From Jiella endophytica (GTDB taxonomy: Bacteria; Pseudomonadota; Alphaproteobacteria; Rhizobiales; Rhizobiaceae): a stretch of 64,000 nt of DNA. The notes beneath the pieces were generated by a model, which was not told the origin of the DNA, did not search any database, and saw nothing but the letters and a program-made list of their open reading frames with translations. Positions 62,552 to 64,000 of this stretch are shown in pieces. Position numbers and translations under genes: made by a program. The DNA is taken from the NCBI RefSeq assembly GCF_004519335.1, contig NZ_SOZD01000001.1, positions 930,001-994,000 of the forward strand, read 5' to 3'. Positions within the stretch are counted from its first letter, which is position 1; each line of letters opens with the position of its first letter.

Positions 62552-64000
62552 TTGCACAGCGGTCTCGTCGCCCTGGTGGCGATCGTCTATCTCCTTCTGC
62601 TATTTGCCGTCGCATATTGGGGCGACCGCAGGGCGGCGCGCCGGCCGCCGGGCGCCAGCCGGCCGGCCGTCTATGCGCTCAGCCTGGCCGTCTACTGCAC
62701 GTCATGGACGTTTCTCGGCTCGGTCGGCGTCGCCGCGCGGGACGGCTTCGCCTTCCTCGCCATCTATCTCGGGCCGATCGTCGTCTTTCTTTTCGCGCCT
62801 GCCCTGATCGAGCGGATCGTCCGGCACGCCAAGGCCGAGAAGATCACCACCGTCGCCGACTTCATCGGCTCGCGATACGGCAAGAGCCCGGCGGTCTCGG
62901 CGCTCGCCACGATCATCGCGCTGGTCGGCACGGTGCCCTACATCTCGCTGCAGCTGAAGGCGATCTCGACCAGCGTCGCCACCCTCGTCTTCCACTACCG
63001 GCCGAATCTCGACGTGCCGCCGCTGTTCGGCGATCTGGCGCTGCTGATCGCCACCGTGCTCGGCCTCTTCGCCATCCTGTTCGGCACACGCCATGCCGAC
63101 GCCACCGAGCATCAGGACGGGCTCGTCCTCGCGGTGGCGATGGAATCGCTGATCAAGCTCGGCGCCTTTCTCGCCGTCGGCATTTGGACGTCCTTCGTCC
63201 TGTTCAAGCCGCATGAGCTCTGGCAGGCGGCGCTGGAAAGCCCGGCGGTGCAGAACGCCTTCACGACGCCGCTCGCCGGCTCGTTCTTCGCCAGCATCGG
63301 CCTCAGCGCACTGGCGATTCTCCTGTTGCCCCGGCAGTTTCACGTCACCGTCGTCGAGAACCGCACCCGCAGCGAGATCCGCCGCGCGCGCTGGCTGTTT
63401 CCGAGCTATCTGGCGCTGATCAACCTCTTCGTCGCGCCGATCGCCGCTGCCGGGCTGATCCGCCTCGGGCCGCAATTCGACGCCGATCTCTATGTGCTGG
63501 CGCTGCCGCTGTCCTCCGGCTCGGATCTTCTCGGCCTCGTCGCCTTCATCGGCGGCCTGTCGGCGGCAACCGCCATGGTCATCGTCGCCAGCGTCGCGCT
63601 GGCGATCATGATCTCCAATGATCTGGTCCTGCCGGTGCTGTTGAAGCGGCGCGGCAGGCGGCCCGGCAATCCCGGCGACGAAACCCGGCTGATCCTCAAG
63701 GTGCGCCGCTCGGCGATCCTTGTCATCGTCTTCTTCGGCTATGCCTATTATCGCTTTGCCGGCGATGGCGGCGGCCTCGCCTCGATCGGCCTTCTGTCCT
63801 TCGCGGCGATCGCCCAGCTGGCGCCGGCGCTGTTTGCCGGCCTCTACTGGAAGCGGGCGAATGCCCGCGGCGCGATGGCGGGCCTTGCCGCCGGCATCAC
63901 CGTCTGGGGCCTTCTCCTGCTGGCGCCGGCGCTCGGCCTGCCGGTGCCGGCACTGCTCGCCCGCGCCGACGGGACACTCCTCTTCGATCCGCTGCTGACC
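62552..64000 (+). CDS. Sodium:solute symporter-type sensor histidine kinase, N-terminal part
   Basis: The frame is open to the end of the window, so only about 483 residues are visible. They form an SSS-family membrane domain of about 12-13 helices: VYLLLLFAVAYWGDRRAA, YALSLAVYCTSWTFLGSVG, FIGSRYGKSPAV, VPYISLQLKAIS. This is the arrangement found in CbrA-like and PutP-type hybrid kinases, in which a PAS/kinase region follows; that part would lie beyond the window. The start is uncertain: TTG at 62552 fits the family, GTG at 62483 adds 23 residues. Divergent from glcB. Confidence 0.82.
   Translation, partial: MHSGLVALVAIVYLLLLFAVAYWGDRRAARRPPGASRPAVYALSLAVYCTSWTFLGSVGVAARDGFAFLAIYLGPIVVFLFAPALIERIVRHAKAEKITTVADFIGSRYGKSPAVSALATIIALVGTVPYISLQLKAISTSVATLVFHYRPNLDVPPLFGDLALLIATVLGLFAILFGTRHADATEHQDGLVLAVAMESLIKLGAFLAVGIWTSFVLFKPHELWQAALESPAVQNAFTTPLAGSFFASIGLSALAILLLPRQFHVTVVENRTRSEIRRARWLFPSYLALINLFVAPIAAAGLIRLGPQFDADLYVLALPLSSGSDLLGLVAFIGGLSAATAMVIVASVALAIMISNDLVLPVLLKRRGRRPGNPGDETRLILKVRRSAILVIVFFGYAYYRFAGDGGGLASIGLLSFAAIAQLAPALFAGLYWKRANARGAMAGLAAGITVWGLLLLAPALGLPVPALLARADGTLLFDPLLT

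Noticed and set aside
60145-63216. Plus-strand open frame of 1023 codons
   Set aside because: It is antisense to glcB for most of its length and crosses into the symporter-kinase gene in another frame; the translation is Arg/Asp-rich shadow sequence produced by high GC.

Overview
The window is high-GC DNA from the chromosome of an alphaproteobacterium, most likely a member of the Hyphomicrobiales (Rhizobiales). Three things point there: the gene neighbourhoods (coaD, two cyclophilins, queA and tgt near gyrA; ssb divergent from uvrA; pccB, pccA and methylmalonyl-CoA mutase), the HWE-type sensor kinase, and the regulatory sites, which follow alphaproteobacterial rules (GAAC-N7-GAAC SOS box, GGAAC-N16-CGTT EcfG promoter, CTGTCAT tandem Pho box). 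I see no prophage, insertion sequence, CRISPR array, tRNA or rRNA. Genus is not resolved; a marine or plant-associated family such as Aurantimonadaceae is only a guess.

1-8341: an amide uptake and hydrolysis cluster. The end of a UrtB-like permease is followed by UrtC-, UrtD- and UrtE-like ABC subunits, a nitrile-pathway type amidase, a small antibiotic-biosynthesis-monooxygenase-like protein, a GMC oxidoreductase, a second amidase and a divergently oriented XRE regulator. 8342-12826: a sparse region with an HWE histidine kinase, a single-domain response regulator, a degenerate receiver-like ORF facing them, and a class II aldolase. 13043-17383: ugpBAEC for glycerol-3-phosphate uptake behind one perfect and one degenerate Pho box. 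17474-23142: a zinc-ribbon miniprotein and an Mla/MCE lipid transport system (permease, ATPase, very long repeat-containing MCE protein, lipoprotein). 23311-29202: an enolase-superfamily epimerase, a serine hydrolase, a large DUF4139 protein and two small proteins.

29248-37351: mostly minus-strand housekeeping genes (tgt, queA, two cyclophilins, coaD, gyrA), interrupted by a plus-strand DUF1236 gene and by a 48-residue membrane peptide with its own EcfG-type stress promoter. 37636-43365: MarC and CDF membrane proteins, ssb and uvrA, the last two divergent around a LexA box. 43411-44930: a Phd/VapC toxin-antitoxin pair and a DUF72 protein. 45152-53889: the propionyl-CoA to succinyl-CoA route (pccB, pccA, methylmalonyl-CoA mutase). 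Five accessory genes lie between pccB and pccA, including a DUF4160/DUF2442 pair. 53951-58712: an aminotransferase, a ureohydrolase, D-Ala-D-Ala ligase and a Bcr/CflA-type exporter. 58893-64000: a MarR regulator next to an AT-richer 0.8 kb gap with a broken or mini ORF, malate synthase G (glcB), and the membrane half of a symporter-type sensor kinase that runs off the window.

Functional links: the propionate route feeds the TCA cycle and glcB handles glyoxylate. The amide cluster and the ureohydrolase suggest the cell scavenges nitrogen from amides and guanidino compounds. Ugp under Pho control supplies phosphate from glycerophosphodiester breakdown.
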